A stretch of DNA of 42,500 bases from Fistulifera solaris (taxonomy: Eukaryota > Bacillariophyta > Bacillariophyceae > Naviculales > Stauroneidaceae). Below are positions 12,101 to 22,800 of the stretch, one piece after another (within the stretch, counting starts at the first letter, position 1; every line of letters starts with the position of its first letter). The notes under the pieces are model-generated. The model was not told where the DNA came from. It did no database searches and saw only the letters and a program-made list of their open reading frames with translations. The stretch is from positions 1 to 42,500 of the forward strand of contig AP026156.1 of the NCBI GenBank assembly GCA_030295235.1. The letters run 5' to 3'. Position numbers and translations under genes: made by a program.

Positions 12101-12426
12101 TTGATTTTGTGCCAACGGACTCTGTTGAAGCGAGAAAAGTAATGAATATTACAATTGTTTGTAAAGAAATGAGGCAACTTAAACGTACCTTTAATTCCTC
12201 CTGCCATTTCCGAATGGTATACGGTCGTGGAAATGAAAGGCGAACATAACAAAGATAACAAACACAACAACGAGTAAGGATCCGTAAACGACCCCATATC
12301 CCTCAAAATGGCCGAGTCTTGGAGAATGGCCTTGGTGCTATTATTCGTTGTTGTTGAATTGATGTCTCCGAGCCATCGTGATGAGGAGTCATCATCGAGT
12401 AGTAGCAAGGGTGAATGGAACGCCAT
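9185..12426 (-). CDS. OSCA/CSC1-like mechanosensitive channel, copy 2
   Basis: Paralogue of copy 1 with the same eight exons and intron phases: 12426-12189, 12121-11767, 11705-11660, 11594-11279, 11203-10326, 10264-9817, 9751-9520, 9441-9185. Family marks include RPYTIRKWQEELK at the end of exon 1, GLDAVCFLRTLAMG, RHKFLRKPRPRNYT, VYVSNIPPEIRSN, APDPQDVFWANVGRE, ALSMWEGPVSGS, LPAQSTFFIQLAFVG and FLHQFVYIYPTLPDSGG. Exons 2 and 6-8 are unbroken. Exons 1, 4 and 5 contain several one-base losses (about 12293, 12229, 11361, 11201, 10980, 10805, 10715 and 10590). The last intron (78 nt) has no in-frame stop. The Gly-rich (about 11279-11400) and synuclein-like (about 10706-10803) linker insertions are present. 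Its 5' end faces psbU across 435 bp. Confidence 0.86.
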
Positions 12427-12861
12427 TTGCGTGAAATTATGTCATGAAGAAAGACAACATTAGTAGATGGTTGGGTCGAATAGTATGACAAGAGGCGCAT
12501 CGAATTCTGCCATTTGGAACATTTATTTTTGTTTCGCAGAAAATGTTTTGCGTTTGTGGTTTCGTCGCGCGGACGATGATTGGATTGATTGGACTTTTGA
12601 CAGAATAGTAATCTACAGTTTTGATGAGTGTATAATACCGGTGAGTAATCATTACCGGTACGACTCTACGTCTGCACGTCGTTCCCTCCATGACGCGCAG
12701 GATCGCGCGACGTTCGTTCATCGAGAAAAGATACACCCTCAACCAAAGGTACAAAGTCTACGACAAGCAACGCGTGAGTTGAAGCACGTCACTAACGAAG
12801 AGATCGCTGCAGAGCATCAACAACAACAACAACAATCAATACCCCGAACGATACTTTGACC
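12427..12861. promoter_or_regulatory. Divergent promoter region between OSCA copy 2 and psbU
   Basis: This 435-bp stretch must hold the promoters of two divergently transcribed genes. It contains a spaced inverted repeat TACCGGT / ACCGGTA at 12636-12642 and 12654-12660, enclosing the small palindrome GTAATCATTAC. A run of six CAA triplets (12818-12835) lies 26 nt before the psbU ATG, presumably in its leader. No known transcription-factor site can be assigned with confidence. Confidence 0.45.
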
Positions 12862-13733
12862 ATGAAGCTCGCTCTCTTTGCCGCTCTTTTCACGTAAGTG
12901 GGAATTCTGTAGTTATTTTTGTTTTGGTCAAGTCGTGCGCGAACGGCGGGTAAAACGCGAGTGGTTGCGCCGCTCGACGGGAAGATAGTCATTTCGGAGG
13001 CAAATAGCACCGTCAATAACGATACGTTTGACAATCTTCAATTCATGCGTTATTATAATAAATTTGTTTGATGAATTACGGCCCGTTTCTGAGAAAAAAT
13101 GGCGCAAGGACTGTAAGAACGACTACACACGACAGAGTATCCGCAACACATCTCGACTACCGGAAGTTGTTGTTTCTCTTCATAGATGTTGTATCACATC
13201 AACACACCTGTTTTCTCACCTTCTCTTTTCTTTTCTGCTTCAATATTACAGCACCGCCGCTGCGTTTGTGACTCCCAGCGCCGAACGCGCGTCGGTCGCC
13301 TTGCAAGCCGAACGCCGCGAGTTCTTGTCGGCCTTGGCGGGTGCCGCCGCTCTGGCCGCTCCCATGGCCGCCAACGCCGTTCGTGATTACGACAATGTTG
13401 GATACTTGGGTGGCAGTGAAATTGTCGATGTCAACAATGCCAATGTCCGTGTCTACCTCAAGATGCCCGGTCTGTACCCGACGGTCGCCGGAAAGATTGC
13501 CACCAATGGACCGTACAAGTCCGTAGCGGACTTGTACAACATTCCCGGCTTGTCGGGCAAAGAGAAGGAATTGATCAAAAGTACGAAAGTCGTTTCACGG
13601 CTCTAGAGCCCAGTGCGGATTACGTCATTGATCGCATCAACAACGGACTGTAAGTGTCTTTGTTGCAGTGTTGTCGTTTTGGTGAAGTGTCTGTGAGTCT
13701 TACCCTGTTTGTTGTTTCAATAGATACCGTTAA
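12862..13733 (+). CDS. psbU: Photosystem II 12 kDa extrinsic protein PsbU
   Basis: Lumenal subunit that stabilises the oxygen-evolving complex of photosystem II in red-lineage plastids. Exons are 12862-12893, 13252-13649 and 13724-13733. Both introns start GTAAGT and end AG (358 and 74 nt). Exon 1 plus exon 2 gives a signal peptide, MKLALFAALFTTAAA, cleaved before FVTPS (diatom plastid motif). A short transit region follows, then a twin-arginine thylakoid signal RREFLSALAG with hydrophobic core and Ala-x-Ala site (AANA). The mature part has the PsbU helix-hairpin-helix pattern: VDVNNANVRVYLKMPGLYP, NGPYKSVADLYNIPGLSG and ALEPSADYVIDRINNGLYR. The A-run at 13577-13580 has lost one base. Without that repair the frame stops at 13606. 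The third exon adds only Leu-Tyr-Arg-stop, the expected C-terminus. Confidence 0.94.
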
Positions 13734-14331
13734 ATTCATTCGTAGGAATGAATGGAAAGCGATTGGGATCCTTATAGTTTAGAATGTGTCCGTCTTTTCT
13801 CTAAACGTTGCTAGATGTGACTTTTTTTCATCTAAAATGTTTTACTCTTACCTGCTGTTGGTCATGCTACATCTAGAGACACACAGCGTCGTATTCCTAT
13901 CAGTTTGTGTTTGCTAATCACTTACTAGACTATGGTTGGAGAGCAATAGGCAACTTTCTCGTGACTGATTAATCGCTTGTACGTCGTACGTTGCGCATTT
14001 TGCCTTCCGATTTTGATGGCCGCGCGGAAGTTCTTTTGCGGAAGAAAGGTAAATGTCGCAGTGATGTTCTTTCGCTGATACACTATCGCTCGTAAAGTCC
14101 AAATGATTACCGGTGATCCTTTCGGTCATCTGTCGCGTCGATGTTCGTTCTGTCGTGTACTGTTTTGCACTATACTCCAAAGGGATCTTTCGCTTTCGGA
14201 TCACGCCGTTCCTTGCCGTCGCATCATAAAACGAAATCAGAAAGCGAAGGACACAAACCCGTCTTTTGTTGACAAGGAAAAGCATTCCTTTCGTCTTACG
14301 GCGTTTGAAATCTATTCATTTACTAATCAAC
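13734..14331. other. psbU 3' region and aconitase promoter, no gene
   Basis: The first bases after the psbU stop form a perfect hairpin: ATTCATTC (13734-13741), loop GTAG, GAATGAAT (13746-13753). The rest is AT-rich and then turns C/T-rich toward 14330. Minus-strand frame 13914-14285 has no recognisable motif and overlaps the likely aconitase promoter, so it was not called. Confidence 0.45.
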
Positions 14332-17165
14332 ATGTTCTTATCCCGTCAAGCCGTCCGACGCAGTCTCGTTTCGTGGACGTTGGCGAGTCACGCCCGTCGT
14401 AATTTGCAGACGGCCCATCGTCGTGCTGTTGCCTTGTCTTCCAAAACTGCTCTGCAACAACAAACACGCCATTACTGTCGTTCGTTTCCTTCCGAAGCTT
14501 CCGTATTACTTCCGGAATACCATGCCCATGTCGCGGAACGCTTGAAAGAAGCCAACGGTTTGGGAATTGCTCCGAAACCCTTGTCGGCCGAACAAGTTTC
14601 GACTCTTATTCAGGAATTGCAAGGCAAGGACGCCACCGAAGCCGAAAACAAGAAATGTTGGACTTGTTGGTGCACCGAGTTCCACCCGGTGTCGATGAAG
14701 CCGCGTACGTCAAGGCCACGTGGTTGAGTGCGATTGCGAAAGGCAGTGAACAGTGTTCTCTCGTCAGCCGTAAACAAGCCGTCGAATGGTTGGGGACCAT
14801 GCAAGGTGGATACAATGTCGCTACCTTGATTGAATTGTTGCAAGACAAAGAAGTCGCCGACACGGCCGCCCAGCAATTGTCGCATACCTTGCTCGTCTTT
14901 GATGCCTTGCACGATGTCATTGAATTGCACGAGAGCGGCTGCCAGGCCGCCACGACCGTCTTGGAGTCGTGGGCGAATGCCGAATGGTTTTGAGCAAACC
15001 CGACGTGCCCGAAAATATACCGTGACCGTCTTCAAGGTGACGGGTGAAACGAATACCGATGATTTGAGTCCGGCCCAAGATGCGTGGAGTCGTCCTGACA
15101 TTCCTTTGCATGCGGCCAGTATGCTCAAGAATGCCCGGGATGGTATCGAACCTGTGCAAGATGGTGCCATTGGTCCCATTCCGCAAATTCGCAAATTACA
15201 ACAAGACACTGGTTTTCCCTTGGCGTACGTCGGTGATGTCGTGGGGACGGGATCGTCGCGGAAAAGTGCGACCAATTCCGTCTTGTGGTACTTTGGAGAC
15301 GACATTCCGTACGTCCCGAACCTACGCACCGGGAGTCTTTGTTTGGGCGGAAAGATTGCTCCGATTTTCTTCAATACGATGGAAGATTCCGGTGCACTCC
15401 CCATTGAGTTGGATGTTTCCAATTTGCACATGGGAGACGTCATTGATGTGTATCCGTACGAAGGTGTCGTCAAGAATCATGCGACGGGTGCCACGATTAC
15501 GACCTTTGAACTCAAAACGCAAGTTTTGTTGGATGAAGTGCGGGCCGGAGGTCGTATTCCTCTCATTATTGGACGTGGATTGACGGCCAAGGCGCGTGAG
15601 GCATTGGGACGAGGATCGGCCGTGGATGATGTCTTTCGCATGCCGGTGCAACCCGATTCCAATGTGGAAGGGTTCACTTTGGCCCAAAAGATGGTCGGGG
15701 CCGCGTGTGGACTGCCCGAAGGCCAAGGTGTCGTCCCTGGACAATATTGTGAGCCCCGCATGACCAGTGTCGGTTCGCAAGATACGACGGGACCGATGAC
15801 CCGGGATGAATTGCGGGGTTTGGCGTGTTTGGGATTCTCAGCCGACTTGGTGATGCAGTCGTTCTGTCACACGGCCGCGTACCCGAAACCCGTCGATGTG
15901 GTGACCCATCACACGTTACCGGATTTCATCCGCACGCGTGGGGTGTCTCGCTTCGACCGGGGATGGTATCATTCATTCGTGGTTGAATCGCATGCTCCTC
16001 CCGGACACGGTCGGAACCGGTGGTGATTCGCACACGCGTTTTCCCATTGGTATCTCTTTCCCGGCGGGAAGTGGCTTAGTGGCGTTCGCGGCCGCGACCG
16101 GCATTATGCCGTTGGATATGCCCGAATCGGTGCTAGTGCGCTTTCACGGAGAAATGCAACCGGGCATTACCTTGCGTGATTTGGTTCAGGCCATTCCGTA
16201 CACGGCGTTGAAACAAGGACTGTTGACGACGGAGAAGAAGGGAAAGAAAGAATGTGTTTTCGGGTCGTGTTTGGAAATTGAAGGTCTTCCGGACTTGAAA
16301 TGTGAACAGGCCTTTGAACTGTCGGACGCATCGGCCGAGCGTTCTGCTGCTGGATGCACGATTCAGTTGAACGAAGAACCCATCATTGAGTACCTCAATT
16401 CGAATATTGTGATGCTCAAATGGATGATTTCGGAAGGATACGGCGATGCCCGTACATTGGAGCGTCGCATCAAAGCCATGGAGAAGTGGGTCGCCAACCC
16501 GGTCTTGATGAAACCCGACAAGAAGGCCAGCTATGCTCAAGTCATTGAGATTGATTTGAACGAGCTGAAAGAACCCGTGTTGGCATTGCCGAACGATCCA
16601 GATGCTTCGGCGCTTCTTTCGGAAGTGGCCGGAACACCCATTGATGAAGTGTTCATTGGTTCTTGCATGACCAACATTGGACATTTCCGTGCGGCGGGTA
16701 AATTGTTGAACGCTCATGCGGTCAAAAGTCAAAGGTTCTTCCCACTCGTCTTTGGGTGGCGCCGCCTACTAAGATGGACGAAGCGCAATTGATCGAGGAA
16801 GGTTATTACAGCATTTATGGCTCGGCCGGTGCTCGCACGGAGATGCCAGGATGTTCGTTGTGCATGGGCAATCAAGCTCGCGTGGCTCCCGGCTGCACGA
16901 CGGTCTCGACCAGTACCCGAAACTTCCCCAACCGTTTGGGACAAGGAGCGAACGTGTTCTTGGCCAGTGCCGAACTCGCGGCGATTGCCAGTATTGAAGG
17001 CAAGCTGCCCACCGTCGATGAATACATGGCCTACATGAGCGAAGTCAACGCCACGGCCGCGGATACCTACCGTTATTTGAATTTTGACGAATTGCCCGAA
17101 TTTGTGGAAAAGCGGCAACCGTGGCCATGTCGGATGAATTGAAAGCGGCGGCCTCGAAGATGTGA
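14332..17165 (+). CDS. Aconitate hydratase, bacterial AcnB type, mitochondrial
   Basis: TCA-cycle aconitase (citrate to isocitrate through cis-aconitate) with a [4Fe-4S] cluster. About 945 residues. ATG 14332 starts an Arg/Ser/Ala-rich, acid-poor leader ([14 protein letters not shown]), a typical mitochondrial presequence. The body matches AcnB rather than the eukaryotic ACO/IRP type: a HEAT-like N-terminal domain, [75 protein letters not shown], and the cluster cysteines in [13 protein letters not shown] and [11 protein letters not shown]. Seven one-base losses break the frame, at about 14660, 14988, 15015, 15943, 15958, 16733 and 17113, each inside a homopolymer. Repair gives an intact enzyme ending ASKM at TGA 17163-17165. 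No intron is seen. It converges with the GT90 gene, 158 bp between stops. Confidence 0.95.
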
Positions 17166-17323
17166 AAAGCGTAAGATAATTCTGGATACTAAATAATTTA
17201 GTTTTAATTGACAGTGCATATTTTTGAGAGCAATATAATTCTGGATAGTCGCGGCGATCCGAACTTAGAAGTAGACCCATCATCGCTACTAAACGCACTA
17301 ATGTGCTGTCGAGGTAGAGTATT

Positions 17324-18799
17324 TTAGTTCAATTTGACCATATCGAAATCGGAATGAAATATAGATGCTTTGTACTCGGACCATTGCGTTTGCCACCGCG
17401 GACTGCCTTCCTCCATGTGCCCTAAATAATTTTCCCAAACATCCAACAGACGAGCCGCCAACGCCGGCATGGTCAACTGCTGACGACACCAGCGATTCGC
17501 GCTTCGTATCATCCTCTGTATCTTCGCATCGTTGCGTGAATCGAACAAAATTCCAAAACACTGTCCCAATCTGATAGATTACTCGCCATGGGAATGTAAT
17601 GTTTCCAGGGAATCAAGTCGCGTTGGATCGACTCGACGTAAACCGGTTCCACTTTCACAACGATCGAATTGTAACACAGCAATTCACCGAATCGACTACT
17701 CCAAGCATTGCCGTCCATATCCAATATGGCAAAATACTGTTGAAAGTCTGACATGGGTGTAATGGTGGGTTTCAAGCCACCACCAATTTCTGGCCATGGA
17801 ATGTGGAGACGGGCATTCATGTGTCCAATGGACACAAAGCCAACATCCACCCGAGGATCGTTTTGGGCGTGTACTACGACGCGCCATCGTGTACTATTAT
17901 AATGTTCATTGGGTGCCGACAAGGAACCGCGCCATATCAATTGTCGTTGCTTTGACGGCCAAGGGTATTGTGTTTGATAGGAAGTTTGTTGTTCCGTATT
18001 CGATAGCACACTCCAAACGTTTTGATAATTGGGAATGGGAAACGCGTATGGACACGAAACCGGAGCACATGTTGTCAATAAAGGAATCGATGAGGTATTC
18101 TTCCAATTGTGGTATTGACACGATTTATAGTCTCCGTACCACGCCAAGAACGGAAATCCTGCAGAGACGACGCTTGTTGTAGATGTATCCATCGCGTCGA
18201 GTTGGTTTGTGCTATGAGTAATTGCCAAGCTACCGTAAACAGTTGTTCCGTCAGTTTTGACGATGTTGGTTTGTCCGAAAAAACTACGTTGCGTCAGCAT
18301 GGAACTGACCCAAACGCCGTGCGCGTCGACAACATACAAGACTTCGGAAACCGAGACCGTGTTTTGGGAGAAACAACGGTCGATGCCGTCCCATTTTAAG
18401 TCCTTGGACAAAGATCATCCAGTCATCAAATCCAATTCCTTCATTCCCCAACGAGGAAACCTATAATGATCGTTGAAAAGGCTCGACTCGTCATCTTTTG
18501 TGGTATTATCCTCTACAGAGGAGTCGTCGTTCGTTGTTGTTGTGTCGCGTGGAAACAAAAAGCAAGGGAATTTGTAGCAGCAACGCGAGTCCTATTCCAA
18601 AGATAAGACGTTTACGAAGAAAAGAGATGCATAGGAAGAAGAAGTATAGTACATAGAAGGAATAAATGTTGCAAGTTGAATGAACGAAGATCATTATAAA
18701 AAAAAACAGAAGAATTATGAAAATTTTCCTCCGATGACGATGACCCAAAATTCTACATCTCCAGATTTTCTGTGAGCTTTGAGTCACGTCATACATCAT
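17324..18799 (-). CDS. GT90 (CAP10-domain) glycosyltransferase
   Basis: Family 90 glycosyltransferase, related to O-glucosyl/xylosyltransferases (POGLUT, CAP10) of the secretory pathway. Seen: LIWRGSLSAP with downstream Arg (the family's WRG motif), FAILDMDGNAWSSRFGELL, VYVESIQRDLIPWKHYIPM, LSDWDSVLEF and a helical C-terminus ending MVKLN. Upstream, FGIGLALLLQIPLLFVS is a signal-anchor-like hydrophobic segment followed by a Thr/Asp-rich stem and DDWMIFVQGLKWDGID, so a type II Golgi/ER protein is likely. The N-terminal third is broken by several short shifts (18400-18545), so the start (18799 chosen, first ATG before the hydrophobic segment) is uncertain. Another break near 17560 joins the C-terminal 80 residues. 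The acceptor and sugar are not predictable. Confidence 0.8.
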
Positions 18800-19893
18800 A
18801 CATCCTACACAATTCGGAAACGGCGTTAAAATTCTGCTTCTTCGTGGACGCTACGTAGAAGGTTGTACTGGAGGCAGAATTTTAACGTCCATTCGCCAGA
18901 CGACCCAATGATGCGTGGAGCGTGGAGGTGGATATTCATGACTGAAGAAGAACAGTCGTGTCAATGAAAGTCGCCGACCCTTCGTCTTTGTCGCAAATAA
19001 AATATTGGGAACAACCGTTTGCAAGACTTTTCGACATACTGAATCCTGACCAAATCCTGACCCGAATCACAACTGCTTCTGAGACGTTACTTCATTGCGA
19101 TCTCAACATCTTACAAAGTAAACGGAAGCTAGGATAACAGGGCGGATTTGAAAAACTGACTCATGACTGAAAGCAGTCGTGAAAGAAAGTCGACTACATT
19201 ATACATGATACAACAATTCGCGAGGATGTTAGGCAAAAGATCGAGAAATACTTAACACCATTGAAGGTATCATTGTGATTCCGTCAACTTTTGTATCTCA
19301 CCAAGACCGTTGCTAAATTTAACAGTCTTGATTCTGTCGTGCGACAGGTTTGTACTACGTACTACGTACGTGTAGTTGTAGTAGTAGTAGTAGGGAGTTT
19401 ATAACCTATAACCTTGTGTATGTTGCATCCCAGCGCTATAAATTCTTTCCATCATCATCATTTTCTCCGCTGTCCGCAGTCCGCAACATTTCTCTGCTTC
19501 TTCGTTTTCTTTGCTTTATTCCGTCTTCCGACTGTCTTGAGAGACGAGAACAATGGAAGCCGTCCACTTAATTATGGGCTATTGCAATTGCAGGCGCGGA
19601 GTAACATATGGAACGAAGTTAACCGGCCCCTCTTTCTCGTACGATGCGAGTACTAAGTATTATCACGCGGAACGTAGTTTTGTTTCCGTTGCACGCGCCG
19701 GGCTGCTTTTCGAAGAACGTTGCTCTTTTGCCCCCGCAAACCCGAGTTTTTCTTGCAGAATATGAAGGCCTGCGATGTCCATGTAAGTATTTGTTTGAGG
19801 AAAAAGATCCTCTCGATCTTCTTTATTTCAAGAAAGCTGAGCGAAGATCCATGACGACGTCAAGCAACCATTAATCGACAAAACAGTGAAAGG
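18800..19893. other. Intergenic region between GT90 and OSCA copy 3
   Basis: This is the shared upstream region of two divergent genes. It holds a perfect 14-bp inverted repeat, CGTTAAAATTCTGC at 18824-18837 and its complement at 18874-18887, separated by 36 nt and lying just upstream of the GT90 start. A TAG/GTA microsatellite lies near 19372-19395, preceded by short 'ctacgta' repeats. Frames at 19350-19874 have no recognisable motif and are probably leader or chance frames. Confidence 0.45.
18824..18887. repeat. Perfect 14-bp inverted repeat, 36-nt spacer
   Basis: The arms 18824-18837 and 18874-18887 are exact complements. The element sits 25-90 bp upstream of the GT90 reading frame. It could be a binding site for a dimeric regulator, a cruciform, or the ends of a tiny decayed element. 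Confidence 0.6.
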
Positions 19894-22800
19894 ATGTCGC
19901 CGTCGAATAATCATCTATCGGAATCAGAAACACGATGGTTGCAGGAAGAGAATAGCTCGAATACTGGAACAACCGCTTCCGGAATGCCCAACGATTCGGC
20001 GATACTCCGTGACATGGTCATGATTTACGGATCGATCTTTGTCGTAGCCTTTATCGGGTTTTGTTGGGTCCGCAAAGCCTTTCCCAAACCGTACACGGTT
20101 CGCATGTGGACGAAAGAGGAGGATTTGAAGGTACGCGTGCACGACGATCATTTCTTATTACTACTCTCTCTTCCTTTTTTCTAGATGAATGCTCATTCCA
20201 TTCGCTTTCTTCTACGGACAGAATCCACTCGTTCAAGAACAATATGGATTCTTTTCGTGGATTGGTATGCTCTTTACCTTTCATGACGACGAAATTGCCG
20301 AACATTGTGGTTTGGATGCCGTTTGTTTTCTGCGCACACTGGCCATGGGACAACAGCTGTGTATGGTGGGCATGTTCAATGCCTTGTGGCTCATTCAATC
20401 TATGCGACGGCCGAGTCTTCGAAAGAAACGGATCGCATCACCGATTGGGTGGTGCAAATCACCGTGTCGCATGTTCCGCCCGGATCGGCGCGGTTGGTGG
20501 CCACCGTCGTGGCGGCCTATGTTTCGTTTGGGTATACCATGTATCTGATTTTACAAGAGTTTGAGTGGTTTATTGGTGAGTGGAAACGGGACAAAGACGG
20601 GCAATTGTTCTTGTAGGCGACGCTATTTCACTCCAGTCGATCTCTTGGTGATAGAAATGCGTCACAAATTTCTTCGCAAGCCGAGGCCCTGTAATTACAC
20701 GTAAGTGAAGTGATCCATGTCTTGTACTTTCATAATATACATGCCTTTTCATTTTACTCACGGCTGTTTTTCCCAACATTTAGCGTGTACGTGAGCAACA
20801 TTCCATCCGAGATACGATCCAACCAACAGTTGAAAGAATTCTTTCGCCACTGTTTCAGTGGCGATCCAGTGGTGGATGCCAAAATTCGTTTGATTGCCAA
20901 TAAGCTGTCGAGTCTGGTAACGAAACGCGAAGCGGTAGTAGCCAAGCTCGAGAATGCTCTGGCTTTGGAAGAGCGGGATGGTAAAGCGCCCACACTCAAG
21001 ACGGGTCTCGTGGGAGGGATCCCTGGAGTGAGTGACGCTGTCGGGGTCATCCCTGTTTTCGGTGGAGCTATGACGGGAGATCGTGTCAATGCGGTGGACG
21101 GTACGTGCTACCGGCTTCTTTTCTTCGATATGCTATGACTTATAGAGTGTTCTCATCGATGAGTTTGTTTTTTGTTTTGCTTGTTGAAAAGCATTCGCGC
21201 GCGAGTTAGCGGAATTGAATTCCGATATCTCGGCTCGTATTACGGTCATGGAAGACATTCTTTCAGGGAATGCATCGACGGACGCGTTAGACGAATTAAA
21301 TCCGTCCGCCCGACGAATTTTCGGGCTATCAAAACCCTTTAAGTATGAATCGACAGAAAACGACAAACTACTCTCTCAATCAGATGAGCGCGTACAATCC
21401 GACAAATTAAGCTACTCCGACGAGAAGATTGATGATTCATTGGTTGCGAATGAATCACACTCCGGTCATGGAAACGGCATCAAACTTTTACCGTCCAGTG
21501 TTTCGAAGACTGCCTCGGGCGCTGTCGGATCCGTGCTCAATACAGCAAAAGGTGCTACTAAAGTCGCTACAAATGCAGTTGGGTCCGCAGTAAATTTAGT
21601 CGCTGGAGATAGAGATGGCGAATATTATAGCGGAGGCTTTGTATCCTTTAGAACTCTCAGTTTGAAATATGCCGCGTTGCAGATGCTCCACCATGACACG
21701 CCATTCATGATGTCTGTTGCGGAGGCTCCAGATCCACAGGACGTGTTTTGGGCCAACGTGGGTCGTGAGAACAAAGAGCTTCAGATTGGAAAGCTTCTCA
21801 GTCGGGCAGCTTCTGTGGGTATTTGTCTCCTTTGGACTATTCCAATGGCATTTTTCGCAACGCTGTCAACAGTGGAGGGTTTGAAAGAACAGTTTCAGTT
21901 TGTCGAGGATGCTATCGAAGCCTTTCCCGCTTTGGAGCCTATATTGCAGCAACTTGCCCCTCTTCTCGTGGTCATGTTTAACTCACTGTAAGTAGGTCCC
22001 GAACGCGCAATCGGTGATGGTTGACGTTTTCCTCTCACTTTTGCCTAGTCTCCTGCGATTCTTGAAATGCTTTCCATGTGGGAAGGACCGGTATCGGGAT
22101 CTGTTGTGGAGGCGTTGACGTTTAGCAAGCTTGCCGCTTTCATGATTATTCAAACGTTCTTTGTCACAGCAATTTCCGGAGCGATCCTGGAAGAAATAAA
22201 AAGCTCGTCGAAGATCCGCTTTCTGCGATTGATCTCCTTGCAACCAGTCTTCCTGCACAATCAACTTTCTTTGTTCAGCTCGCCTTCGTTGGTACTGTCA
22301 CTGGCCTCGCTTTCGAAAATATCCGTATTATTCCGCTGGCTTTAGCATATGTGCGGAGATTCGTCGGACCACGTGTAACGAAAAACAGCGCCAGACTAGC
22401 TACTACTTTTCCGGCCTCTTGCCGACCCTTCTGAATTTGAGCACGCGTCGAATATGGCGCAGTTCTCGGTGCTTTATTTTATGATTTTCATGGTATGTCG
22501 AAAGGCTGAAATCGTGGGCATTTATTCCTTTTTGCAAGATTTCTCACCTTTCGTCACAGGTATACCAGTCAATAGCACCTCTCACTTGCTTCTTTCTCGG
22601 TGTTTGCTTTATGGTCATGCGACCTGCGTTTCTGCACCAGTTCGTGTACATTTATCCCACGCTTCCGGATAGCGGTGGAAGGATTTGGATCAATTTCATC
22701 CGGATCATCATGGTTTGCATGACAGTGGCACAACTTACATTGGTGGGACTTATGGGACTGAAAAAGCCGGTATCGCGACACCTTTGATGGCCCGTAAGTG

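Noticed and set aside
12467-12859. Frame ending in a Gln run before psbU
   Set aside because: The Gln run is just the CAA repeat of the psbU leader; the rest has no recognisable features.
15322-15780. Antisense frames inside aconitase
   Set aside because: They lie opposite strongly conserved coding sequence; open antisense frames here are expected from its codon use.
14332-17165. Aconitase as a pseudogene
   Set aside because: All cluster and active-site motifs are intact. The only defects are homopolymer contractions shared with every other gene in the window.
19350-19874. Several overlapping plus-strand frames before OSCA copy 3
   Set aside because: Low-complexity Ser/Phe-rich or unrecognisable. 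They fall in the probable leader and promoter, with no start context or homologue in the window.
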